This document shows positions 23,369 through 30,490 of a stretch of 54,101 nucleotides of DNA, piece after piece. The DNA lies in NCBI GenBank assembly GCA_020853795.1, contig JADYYF010000048.1, positions 1 to 54,101 of the forward strand, written 5' to 3'. This stretch comes from Candidatus Zixiibacteriota bacterium (GTDB taxonomy: Bacteria; Zixibacteria; MSB-5A5; CAIYYT01). The notes below the pieces were generated by a model, which was not told the DNA's origin, ran no database searches, and saw only the letters and a list, made by a program, of their open reading frames with translations. Numbering within the stretch: position 1 is the first letter of the stretch; each line of letters opens with the position of its first letter. A program made the translations under genes and the position numbers.

Positions 23369-25038
23369 TCGTCGATGATGAAGAAATCGTTCTTCACTTT
23401 GCCACCGACGCCCTCTCGACTGTGGGACACACAATCTTGTCCACCCCCAGCCCGCAGGAAGCCCTGCGCCTGGTTTCCCATGAGAAGTTCGATTTCGTAC
23501 TGACCGACATCAAGATGCCGGACATGGACGGGATCGCGCTGGCGCAGCGCGTGCTCGAGATCGATCCCGAGGTCGGTATTCTCTTCATGACCGGCTATGC
23601 CGATGTCGAGACCGCCAAGAAGGCCATCGCGACCGGGGCTTATGACTACATTATGAAGCCGTTCGAATTGGCGGAAATCCGGAAGTCGGTGGCCACGGCC
23701 TTTGCCAAGCGCCGCGAGTTGCAGAAGAAGCAGGGCGCCGGCGGACTGCAGCACCTGTCCAATCTGATGGGTGCCCTCTACACTGCCGGCGACTCCGAAT
23801 CACTGATTAAACTGGTGTTGCGGTTCGCGCTGTTTCATTTCGGCTTGAAGGAAGGCATGGTCGTTTTCTACAACAAGGCCGCCGAACTGGTTCAAGTTGT
23901 GCTTGGCACAGCCGGCCAGGACACACATTTAGTCAAGGCCGAACCGGCGCCGGCAGCGGAGTTTCCCGAAGATTTCTTCGCCGCCGGCGAATCGGAATAC
24001 ACCGGTAAGATGAACCAGCATCCGGCGCTCCGCCGACTGCTGGGCCTGCCCGCCTTCCGAGGATTAGCGGAACTCCTGAGCGACAACGCCGGATCCTATT
24101 GTTTCTTCTCGCTGCCGGCCACGGACAAGCTCAAACTGGTGTTGGTGATTAAGAGCGATCAGCCGGTCAGTGTGACCGAGGCCGATCGCCAGATGCTCAC
24201 CGTCTTATTGAGCCTTAGCTCGATCTCCCTCGACAATATCGTGCTGCTGCAGGAGGCGCAGTCGGCCATGGTACGGCTGGAGGATTTCAAGGATCATCTG
24301 GTCAGCATCGAGCGCGCCGCTACTCAGGGGATGATGTCGTCCGAAATCGCTCATGAGCTCAATAATTTCATCGCCATTGTCTTGTCGAATATTGAGTTAT
24401 TCGAGATGAAGGCGGCGGGCGCCTATCCGGAGTCCGCAGTCAAGTATCTGGAAAACGTGAAGAAGAACATCGGCAAGTTCGAGAAGTTCACGGCCTCACT
24501 GTCGGCAGCCGGCAAGCTGGATACCAAACGACAATCTTTCGATCTCAATGAACTCATAAATGAAATCGCCACCTTCGCCCGCCACCAGCGGCGGTTTCGC
24601 AAGATTCGTCTCGAGTTGACCCTGGATAATGCGCTGCCGCAAGTCTTTCTCGACATGTCGCAGATGCAACAGGTACTGTACAACATGATCAATAACGCCG
24701 CCGATGCAATCGGCGCCGAGCGAGCCGACGGCGTGATCAGAATCAGCACCTGGTCTGACGTTGAAAAGCACGCATTCAAGCTGGTCGTGCAGGATAACGG
24801 CTGCGGCTTCAGTCCGGAAAATCTGCAGAAGGCATTTCGCGACCGCTTCACTACCAAGGAGCACGGCCACGGCTTCGGCCTGACGGTCTGCCGCAAGGTG
24901 GTCAAGAATCACGATGGCACGATTGACGTCGAATCCACGCCCGGCCACGGGGCGTCCATCACGATTTCGATTCCGCTTGCCGATCCACAGACCGCACAGA
25001 CAGCGCCCGCCGCGATCGCAGCACCGGCCGCAAGCTGA
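23341..25038 (+). CDS. Receiver-histidine kinase hybrid with apparent ATC start
   Basis: If read from 23341 the 565-residue protein has an intact N-terminal receiver (AAKILIVDDEEIVLHFA, FDFVLTDIKMPDMDG, ILFMTGYADV, YIMKPFELAEI). A GAF-like sensor region spans about 135-320, the H-box is SEIAHELNNFIAIVLSNIE with His near 339, and the ATPase domain runs from about 420 to 550 (QDNGCGFSPENLQKAF, HGHGFGLTVCRKVV). There is no membrane helix. The frame has no ATG, GTG or TTG between the upstream stop (23218) and the GTG at 23422. Starting at 23422 would remove the acidic pocket of the receiver. AGGAG at 23329-23333 lies 7 bases before the ATC, so I place the start there. It is probably the relay endpoint of the operon. 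A sequencing error of ATG to ATC is the main alternative. Confidence 0.8.
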   Translation: MAGDAAKILIVDDEEIVLHFATDALSTVGHTILSTPSPQEALRLVSHEKFDFVLTDIKMPDMDGIALAQRVLEIDPEVGILFMTGYADVETAKKAIATGAYDYIMKPFELAEIRKSVATAFAKRRELQKKQGAGGLQHLSNLMGALYTAGDSESLIKLVLRFALFHFGLKEGMVVFYNKAAELVQVVLGTAGQDTHLVKAEPAPAAEFPEDFFAAGESEYTGKMNQHPALRRLLGLPAFRGLAELLSDNAGSYCFFSLPATDKLKLVLVIKSDQPVSVTEADRQMLTVLLSLSSISLDNIVLLQEAQSAMVRLEDFKDHLVSIERAATQGMMSSEIAHELNNFIAIVLSNIELFEMKAAGAYPESAVKYLENVKKNIGKFEKFTASLSAAGKLDTKRQSFDLNELINEIATFARHQRRFRKIRLELTLDNALPQVFLDMSQMQQVLYNMINNAADAIGAERADGVIRISTWSDVEKHAFKLVVQDNGCGFSPENLQKAFRDRFTTKEHGHGFGLTVCRKVVKNHDGTIDVESTPGHGASITISIPLADPQTAQTAPAAIAAPAAS

Positions 25039-25114
25039 ACCACCACGGTTTCCCCATTAGCTCTTGATGGAGTGTAAGTTCCGATCTGAGCGACCGCTCA
25101 GTTGGTCAGGACTG

Positions 25115-25315
25115 TCAGGAGAATTTGGAATTACCGCAGCCGCAACTCGTACCCGGCTTGCTACCGCTCGAGGATGTGGCAAACGTACTGAAGAGGCGCT
25201 CGAGTCGATCGGAGGCACAATGCGGGCAACGTTGCTCGTTGGCGACGCGCTCACTGGCGACCAGCAACTCGAATTTCCGGCCGCATTCTTTGCAGCAGTA
25301 TTCATAGATCGGCAT
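25115..25315 (-). CDS. FmdB-family zinc-ribbon protein
   Basis: The 66-residue protein begins MPIYEYCCKECGRKFELL, the hallmark of the FmdB putative regulatory-protein family. It has ligands C8/C11 and C30/C33 (RCPHCASDRLERLFS) and a Ser/Gly-rich tail with a CGCG motif. The family is small, cytoplasmic and of unknown function; the original link to formamidase regulation is weak. The start at 25315 has GAAGGGAAAG about 6 bases upstream, and that ribosome site lies inside the 3' end of the preceding small membrane ORF, so the two are probably translationally coupled. A longer reading adds only MKGKTA and lacks a site. Confidence 0.88.
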   Translation of the reverse strand: MPIYEYCCKECGRKFELLVASERVANEQRCPHCASDRLERLFSTFATSSSGSKPGTSCGCGNSKFS

Positions 25316-25499
25316 CGCGGTCTTTCCCTTCACTCAATCTCAGTCCAATCAGGGCGCCCAAAGCAGCACCAACCAGCGTCGTCGCCCACGGCGACGAGGT
25401 GATGCCTCACGTACTATGGCAGCCGATGAAATAATAATAGAGGTACCCCGCAATGGCAAGCGCCGCGGCCGAGATCAAAACGATTGACGTAGATTTCAT
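25302..25499 (-). CDS. Candidate selenoprotein: small two-helix membrane protein with in-frame UGA
   Basis: Read through the TGA at 25407-25409 this gives a 65-residue protein. It has a first membrane helix (SIVLISAAALAIAGYLYYYF), then FIGCHST-U-GITSSPW, a second helix (TTLVGAALGALIGLRL) and a charged tail. I recall a small uncharacterised membrane family (DUF6132-like) with a 'GC..G.CPITSNP' motif between two helices; the UGA falls on the second, conserved cysteine of that motif. The frame continues for 34 codons after the UGA without another stop and ends 14 bases inside fmdB, giving a coupling overlap. TGA is an ordinary stop in neighbouring genes, so code reassignment is unlikely. The start could be this ATG or one two codons upstream; GAGGTG precedes both. 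Selenocysteine itself is inference; see the hairpin at 25372-25400. Confidence 0.6.
25372..25400 (-). promoter_or_regulatory. Candidate bacterial SECIS hairpin
   Basis: On the minus strand, 10 nt after the TGA, CGTCGCC (25396-25390) pairs perfectly with GGCGACG (25386-25380) around a GUG loop. ACC (25400-25398) can pair with GGT (25374-25372) below an asymmetric bulge. The apical loop begins 17 nt after the UGA and its first base is G. Both match the published bacterial SECIS model (small apical loop, G in the first two positions, roughly 16-37 nt from the UGA). Confidence 0.5.
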
Positions 25500-25642
25500 A
25501 GTCATAGCATCGACGCACCTCGCGTCAAACATGATACGCAAAAATCGACAAATGGTGGGAATTCCCCGAATTAAGGGGCTCGAAAATCCGCTTGCCGCCG
25601 GGATCGTGAAGGCATATCGTGCCTGCAACCGGGGAGTATGTC

Positions 25643-26113
25643 ATGAAATATGAGTTGAAGCGAATCGCGATCTGGCCCGCCGTCAAAATCTCATTCTTGG
25701 TGCATCTGATACTTGGTTTTGTCGTGGGCATTTTTTATGCACTCTTTTTTGCGCTATTGATGTCGCTGCCGGCGTCGATGGGTGACGCTGATCTGGCGGC
25801 ATTGTCGGCGTTCTCGGGAGCGCTCGTTGTGTTCCTGCCGTTTATTGTCTCGATCTCGATGGCGGTTTTCAACACGATCTTCATTGTGATCGGGCTGGTG
25901 ATATTCAACTTCTTTACGCGGATCGCCGGCGGGCTGGAGTTTGAGCTTGCGCCTCTGGCTGAAACCGCACCAGTGGCGGTCGCCAGGCCGATGGCACCAC
26001 CGCTACCCACCGCTGCACCGCCGAGCCCAACGGAAGCGCCGACAGCACCACACTCGCCGTTCTCCCCCCCAATCAACACCGGCGAGGAACCACCGCAAGC
26101 ACCGTCATTATGA
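25643..26113 (+). CDS. DUF3566-like membrane protein with proline-rich tail
   Basis: This 156-residue protein begins MKYELKRIAIWPAVKISF, a charged start typical of DUF3566-type proteins. Two or three membrane helices follow (LVHLILGFVVGIFYALFFAL and FLPFIVSISMAVFNTIFIV), then a glycine hinge (FTRIAGGLEFEL) and a low-complexity Pro/Ala/Thr tail of about 45 residues. The start at 25643 has GGGGAG 8 bases upstream; an ATG at 25619 lacks a site. Its last codons overlap the ATG of gltX (ATGA), so they form an operon, although no functional link to charging tRNA is evident. The family function is unknown. Confidence 0.65.
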   Translation: MKYELKRIAIWPAVKISFLVHLILGFVVGIFYALFFALLMSLPASMGDADLAALSAFSGALVVFLPFIVSISMAVFNTIFIVIGLVIFNFFTRIAGGLEFELAPLAETAPVAVARPMAPPLPTAAPPSPTEAPTAPHSPFSPPINTGEEPPQAPSL

Positions 26114-27558
26114 GCTTTCAAGAGATTCGTGTTCGTATCGCGCCGTCACCAACCGGGTATTTTCATGTCGGTACCGCACGCGCCGCGCTGTTCAACTGGC
26201 TCTTCGCCCGCCATTCCGGTGGCAGGTTCCTGCTGCGCATTGAAGACACGGATCAGGAGCGCTCAAAACAGGAATATGTTGATGTCATCCTCGGTGGACT
26301 GAAGTGGCTGGGGCTCGATTGGGACGGCGACGTAGTCTATCAATCGCAGCGGCTGCATACCTACAAGCCGTTTGCGGAGAAGTTAGTTGAAATGGGCAAG
26401 GCCTACCGTTGTTTCTGCAGCGCTACCGCACTGCAACAGAAACGCGAAGCGGCACAGGCGGCTAAGGTAGACTACCACTACGACCGCACTTGCCGTTCGC
26501 TCAGTCCGGCGCAGGCAGAAGCGAAAGTCGCGGCCGGCCAGGCGCACACCATCCGCCTGGCGCTGCCGACCTCCGGTACTGCCTGGTTCGATGATGTGGT
26601 GCTCGGAAGGATTGAGAAGGACTACCGCGATCTCGATGACTTCATCATTCTCAAGTCAGACGGCAACGCCATCTACAATTTCGCGGTGGTGATTGACGAT
26701 CATGAAATGGGGATCAGCCACGTGATCCGCGGGAATGACCATATTGCCAACACTTTTCTGCAAAAGGAAATCTACACCGCGTTCGGTTGGGACTTGCCGG
26801 TGTTCGGCCACCTGCCGCTGATTCTGCGCATGGACAAGTCGAAAATGTCAAAGCGCAAAGGCGACAAGAGCGTGGATGAGTATCAGCATGAAGGGTACCT
26901 GTCCGAAGCGATGTTCAATTTCCTGGCGCTATTGGGTTGGTCGCCGAAGGACGACCGCGAGAAAATGTCGCGCCAGGAACTGATCGACGCATTTACGCTC
27001 GAGGGCATCAACGCCTCCAATGCCGTCTTCAATCCGGAGAAGCTAACCTGGCTTAATCATCAGTATGTAATGGAGAAGTCCAATCACGAACTCGCGGAAA
27101 TGGTAGCGCCGTTGCTGGTCGAGTCGGGATTGACAACAAAGTACTACCTGGAGACGCGCTGGCAGTGGTTGATGAAGATCATGGGATTGCTCAAGGAACG
27201 CTGTCGCTTGATTACGGAGTTTGCCCCGGCCGCGAGCTATTTCTTCACCGAAAACTTCACCTATGACGCGAAAGGCGCACTCAAGGCATTCACGTCAGAG
27301 GGCGCCGGATTTCTCAAGAAACTTGCCGAGCGTTACACGGCGCTGCCGGAGCTTTCGGAATCGGCTGCGGATCAGACGTTGCGGTCGCTGGCAGAAGAGC
27401 TGGGAGTCAAGCCGGCGGCCATTATCCATCCGACACGGCTGGCGGTATCAGGACTGACCGGCGGGCCGTCGCTGTTCGCGATGCTGGAGCTGATCGGCAA
27501 GGAGCGAGTGATCGCTCGACTCCAGCGAGCGGTCGAATTCATTTCGTCGAGAACTTAG
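26110..27558 (+). CDS. gltX: Glutamyl-tRNA synthetase
   Basis: The 482-residue length is right for the family. The class I signature is seen as RIAPSPTGYFHVGTARAALF (HVGT standing for HIGH), followed by FLLRIEDTDQERS and the ATP-binding KMSKRKGDKS near residue 245-255. The catalytic Rossmann domain is followed by an anticodon-binding helical domain ending about residue 480. It charges tRNA-Glu, and perhaps tRNA-Gln if an amidotransferase route exists. The loop between is rich in conserved GluRS residues (VIDDHEMGISHVIRGNDHI). Its start overlaps the upstream membrane-protein gene by 4 bases. It converges with the phosphate-acyltransferase gene 18 bp away. Confidence 0.96.
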   Translation: MSFQEIRVRIAPSPTGYFHVGTARAALFNWLFARHSGGRFLLRIEDTDQERSKQEYVDVILGGLKWLGLDWDGDVVYQSQRLHTYKPFAEKLVEMGKAYRCFCSATALQQKREAAQAAKVDYHYDRTCRSLSPAQAEAKVAAGQAHTIRLALPTSGTAWFDDVVLGRIEKDYRDLDDFIILKSDGNAIYNFAVVIDDHEMGISHVIRGNDHIANTFLQKEIYTAFGWDLPVFGHLPLILRMDKSKMSKRKGDKSVDEYQHEGYLSEAMFNFLALLGWSPKDDREKMSRQELIDAFTLEGINASNAVFNPEKLTWLNHQYVMEKSNHELAEMVAPLLVESGLTTKYYLETRWQWLMKIMGLLKERCRLITEFAPAASYFFTENFTYDAKGALKAFTSEGAGFLKKLAERYTALPELSESAADQTLRSLAEELGVKPAAIIHPTRLAVSGLTGGPSLFAMLELIGKERVIARLQRAVEFISSRT

Positions 27559-27576
27559 GAAACTCCGGAGTGGGGG

Positions 27577-28488
27577 TTACTTGGCTGCAGCAATTGTCGT
27601 CAAGACTAACGAGTTGTACTTGGTATCGACGGTGTCATAAGCGGAAGTCACTACGGCCGGGACTTTGCCCCCGGTCAGTAACACGCCGACATCGCTGCGA
27701 GTATACATTGTGAGGGCTTTGTAGACGCCGTAACTGGTCGCCAGATTCGGCCCGATCAGCAGGTCAGCTTTGCCGGCGACTTCACCCTTGGCGCCCTTTT
27801 CCTTGGCTGCTTCCTCAACGATCGCCACATCCATCGAGAGCGGCCCGTCCACAAGACAATTCTTAATCTGCCCTTTGTCGACCATCTTCGCGATCACAGC
27901 TCCGACGATCGTAACCGGCATTTGGGGATAGATCACTTCGACAGCGGCCAGCATCGCCACTTTCGGCAGTGGGTTACCCAGTTTGCGCGCGACCACGACG
28001 GCATTGTTCACGATATCAACCAGGTCCATCATCTCCGGCTGCGGGTTGACAACCGGATCAGAGGCGAGCAGGAGACGATCAACTTTGTCGCTCTTGAACA
28101 CCGCGATGCCGGTGACAAGATTCTTGGCGACGCGGAATCCGAGCCGGCGTTCGAACAGCAGTGACAAGAAGTCCTTGACGCCAAAGACGCCTTTGCCGAT
28201 ACCGCCGACCTTGTTGTCGCGGATCAATTCCAGTGCCTGATAGGCCGAGTAATTCGCGTCGGGCGAGCGTACCAATTCCCAGCCGCGCACTTCAATTCCC
28301 GCCTCGTTGCCGGCTTTGAGGATTGACGCCTCATCCCCGATCAGCACCGGTTTGACGAGACGATGCTTCATCGCACGGTCGATCGCCTGGATCAACTTCG
28401 GTTCATGCGGCTCGACAAATGCAACCAGGAGCGGATCAACCGTCTTCTCCCGCGCCAGTCGTTCAAGCGCCGCAAAATCCTTGATCAT
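27577..28488 (-). CDS. Phosphate acyltransferase (Ptb/Pta family), second of a tandem pair
   Basis: This 303-residue protein belongs to the phosphate acetyl/butyryltransferase family: LVAFVEPHEPKLIQAIDRAM, PVLIGDEASI, VAMLAAVEVIYPQMPVT, GQIKNCLVDGPLSMDVAI and a C-terminal LLTGGKVPAVVTSAYDT. Enzymes of the family convert acyl-CoA and phosphate to acyl-phosphate. The length (about 300) fits the butyryl-type Ptb rather than long Pta. Some family positions differ from its upstream neighbour: GKADLLIGPN instead of GDADI and GGKVP instead of GAKVP. It overlaps the upstream paralogue by 4 bases (ATGA). The substrate is inferred only; no acyl kinase (buk/ack) gene is visible. Confidence 0.82.
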   Translation of the reverse strand: MIKDFAALERLAREKTVDPLLVAFVEPHEPKLIQAIDRAMKHRLVKPVLIGDEASILKAGNEAGIEVRGWELVRSPDANYSAYQALELIRDNKVGGIGKGVFGVKDFLSLLFERRLGFRVAKNLVTGIAVFKSDKVDRLLLASDPVVNPQPEMMDLVDIVNNAVVVARKLGNPLPKVAMLAAVEVIYPQMPVTIVGAVIAKMVDKGQIKNCLVDGPLSMDVAIVEEAAKEKGAKGEVAGKADLLIGPNLATSYGVYKALTMYTRSDVGVLLTGGKVPAVVTSAYDTVDTKYNSLVLTTIAAAK

Positions 28489-29435
28489 GCGCGCCCTCGC
28501 CGATAGAAATTGGCCAACAAGCAGGCAATCGAGATCGACGCCAGTTTATTGCGCGCCGTATCGGTACGAGACACCAGACTGACCGGGACTTTGGCGCCGA
28601 CGATCACGCCGGCAAAGGTTGCCGGAGCCAGCAGGATCAGTACCTTCGAGATGATATTGCACTCTTCGATCGAGTCGACGAGGAAGATGTCCGCATCACC
28701 GGCGACGTAGTTTTTGATGCCGCGACCGAGCGCCACCTCGCGACTCGTGGCCGCGTCCAACGTCAGCGGGCCGTAGACTTCGCAGTCCTTGATGAGACCG
28801 TCCTTACTCATGGCAGTCAGTTGGGCGGCTTCAGTCGTTGCCGGCAGTTTCGGGTGGATGTAGTCGACCGGGGCCGAGACGGCCACTTTCGGCGTTTCAT
28901 AGCCCAGGCAATGGAAGAGTTGGACAGAATTGTTGATCATCTGGAGCTTCTGCTCGAAGTTTGGCTTGACCACCATGCCGCCGTCCGTAATACCGATCAG
29001 TTTGTGATAGCCGGCGAAACCGAGCACTGCGACATGATTCAGTGTATCCGACGCGCGCAGGGCGAAATCACGCGATAACACCGTCTTGAGCAGGCCGGAG
29101 GTTGAGATGAACCCTTTCTGGATCAGATCGGCTTCACCGTTGTCGGCGGCCTGAGCAGCCAGGTAAGCTGACTCGTTGGCGTCTTTGGTGCTGACAATCT
29201 TGAAGCCGCTGAAGTCGATCCCGTGCTTTTCGCCGATCTCGCGCAATTTGGCTTCCGAGCCGTAGAGTGAGAAAGTCGCCGTGCCCAGTCGAGCGGCTTC
29301 AGCACATGCCTTCAGGACGTCATCATCCTCGGCCGCTGCTACCGCCACCCGAAACGGGCCATGCTTTGAGCCCAGGGTCTTGGCTGCATCAATGATACCG
29401 TCAGCGGTGGTGATTGTCCCGTACTCGGTTGCCAT
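28485..29435 (-). CDS. Phosphate acyltransferase (Ptb/Pta family), first of a tandem pair
   Basis: The 316-residue paralogue of the next gene has FRVAVAAAEDDDVLKACAEA, SLYGSEAKLREIGEKHG, PKVAVSAPVDYIHPKLPAT, GDADIFLVDSIEECNI and IVGAKVPVSLVSRTDTARNK. The last two blocks are the most conserved of the phosphotransbutyrylase family. The ATG at 29435 was preferred over 29474 because a TTGACT-17-TACATT promoter lies directly upstream with its -10 only 6 bases from this ATG. The longer reading would run through the promoter, and neither start has a ribosome site. It diverges from hbd-crt, supporting a role in butyryl/crotonyl-CoA metabolism (inference). Confidence 0.82.
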   Translation of the reverse strand: MATEYGTITTADGIIDAAKTLGSKHGPFRVAVAAAEDDDVLKACAEAARLGTATFSLYGSEAKLREIGEKHGIDFSGFKIVSTKDANESAYLAAQAADNGEADLIQKGFISTSGLLKTVLSRDFALRASDTLNHVAVLGFAGYHKLIGITDGGMVVKPNFEQKLQMINNSVQLFHCLGYETPKVAVSAPVDYIHPKLPATTEAAQLTAMSKDGLIKDCEVYGPLTLDAATSREVALGRGIKNYVAGDADIFLVDSIEECNIISKVLILLAPATFAGVIVGAKVPVSLVSRTDTARNKLASISIACLLANFYRRGRA

Positions 29436-29441
29436 GTGGTG

Positions 29442-29470
29442 AATGTAGCAATCTTGAAGATCAGAGTCAA
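29442..29470 (-). promoter_or_regulatory. Promoter of the phosphate-acyltransferase pair, leaderless type
   Basis: On the minus strand it has TTGACT (29470-29465), an exact 17-base spacer and TACATT (29447-29442). Only 6 bases separate the -10 box from the ATG at 29435, so transcription would begin at or next to the start codon. Confidence 0.6.
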
Positions 29471-29625
29471 CCATTGCGCTCTGCTGTTACAAAATCGACC
29501 GAAATTGGCTTTCGTGCGGCTTGACTTGCGGCGCGCCAGCATCTATCGTTGACATTCAGGTAGGGAACGTGCACATCCCCCTTGACTCGACTACAATGCT
29601 CTAATGATAAACCCGCGGAGGGACC

Positions 29626-30483
29626 GTGAATTTCAAGAAGATCGGAATTGTCGGATTCGGGCAGATGGGATCAGGTATCGCACAAGTAACGGCGGCAGCC
29701 GGATACCAGATCATTGCCCGCGAAGAGAAAGAGGAACTGCTTCAAAAAGGAATCAAAGGGATCGAGAAACTGCTCGACAAGGCCATCGAGAAGGGCAAGG
29801 CAGTGGCTGAGGACAAGAGCAAGGTGCTGGGCAATATCAGGACCACCACCAAATTGGAGGATCTTGCCGACTGCGATTTGGTCATCGAGGCGGTGACGGA
29901 GAACCTGGAGGTCAAGATTCCGATCTTTCGCGCGCTCGACAAAATCTGCAAGCCGACCGCGATCTTCGCCTCGAATACTTCGTCGCTCTCGATTACCGAT
30001 ATGGCGGTGGAGACTTCGCGTCGCAGCCAGTTCGTCGGCCTCCACTTTTTCAATCCAGTACCGGTGATGAAGCTGGTGGAAGTTGTGCGCACCGTCATGA
30101 CCGATGACCAGAGTTTTGCCGACGCAGTGGCGTTTGCCGAATCGGTCGGCAAGACCGTGGTGCGCGCCAAGGACTCGTGCGGTTTTGTCGTCAATCTGCT
30201 GCTGGTGCCGTACTTGATCGATGCGATCCGCTGGTATGAAGCCGGGCTGGCGACCAAGGAGGACATCGACAACGGCATGAAGCTGGGCTGCGCCCATCCG
30301 ATGGGACCGCTGGAATTGACCGACTTCATCGGGCTCGACACGATCATGTACATCGGCGATATCATGTTCGAGGAATTTCGCGAACCGCGATACGCCTCGC
30401 CGCCGCTGTTAAAACGAATGGTCAAAGCGGGATACCTGGGCCGCAAGTCGGGTCGCGGGTTCTACGAGTACAGCAAGAAGTGA
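29626..30483 (+). CDS. hbd: 3-hydroxybutyryl-CoA dehydrogenase
   Basis: The 285-residue protein has the NAD(P) Rossmann motif IGIVGFGQMGSGIAQV (residues 4-19), FASNTSSLSITDMA, and the catalytic His in VGLHFFNPVPVMKLVEVV. The C-terminal dimerisation domain includes KDSCGFVVNLLLVPYLIDAI and GPLELTDFIGLDT. It interconverts acetoacetyl-CoA and 3-hydroxybutyryl-CoA. The start is GTG with GGAGGG about 3 bases upstream. The crotonase gene follows 7 bp later. Thiolase and acyl-CoA dehydrogenase genes needed for the full butyryl-CoA route are not in the window, so use in fatty-acid/branched oxidation remains possible. Confidence 0.93.
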   Translation: MNFKKIGIVGFGQMGSGIAQVTAAAGYQIIAREEKEELLQKGIKGIEKLLDKAIEKGKAVAEDKSKVLGNIRTTTKLEDLADCDLVIEAVTENLEVKIPIFRALDKICKPTAIFASNTSSLSITDMAVETSRRSQFVGLHFFNPVPVMKLVEVVRTVMTDDQSFADAVAFAESVGKTVVRAKDSCGFVVNLLLVPYLIDAIRWYEAGLATKEDIDNGMKLGCAHPMGPLELTDFIGLDTIMYIGDIMFEEFREPRYASPPLLKRMVKAGYLGRKSGRGFYEYSKK

Positions 30484-30490
30484 GGACTGA

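Noticed and set aside
23422-25038. Receiver-kinase starting at GTG 23422
   Set aside because: This would remove the first strand and the acidic pair of the receiver, and no ribosome site precedes it. The intact domain continues upstream in frame to 23341.
25086-25101. Bidirectional terminator between the receiver-kinase and fmdB genes
   Set aside because: CTGAGC pairs with GCTCAG over a 4-base loop, but the stem is only 6 bp and neither side has a T-tract.
25407-25409. TGA reassigned as an ordinary sense codon in this organism
   Set aside because: TGA terminates many genes in the window at family-appropriate ends (binding protein, first and second receivers, pgpA, DUF2339 gene), so the code is standard and read-through must be site-specific.
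29582-29610. Promoter for hbd at TTGACT (29582)
   Set aside because: At a 17-base spacing the -10 position reads TGATAA, which is poor; the better TACAAT lies only 4 bases from the -35. No confident pair could be set.
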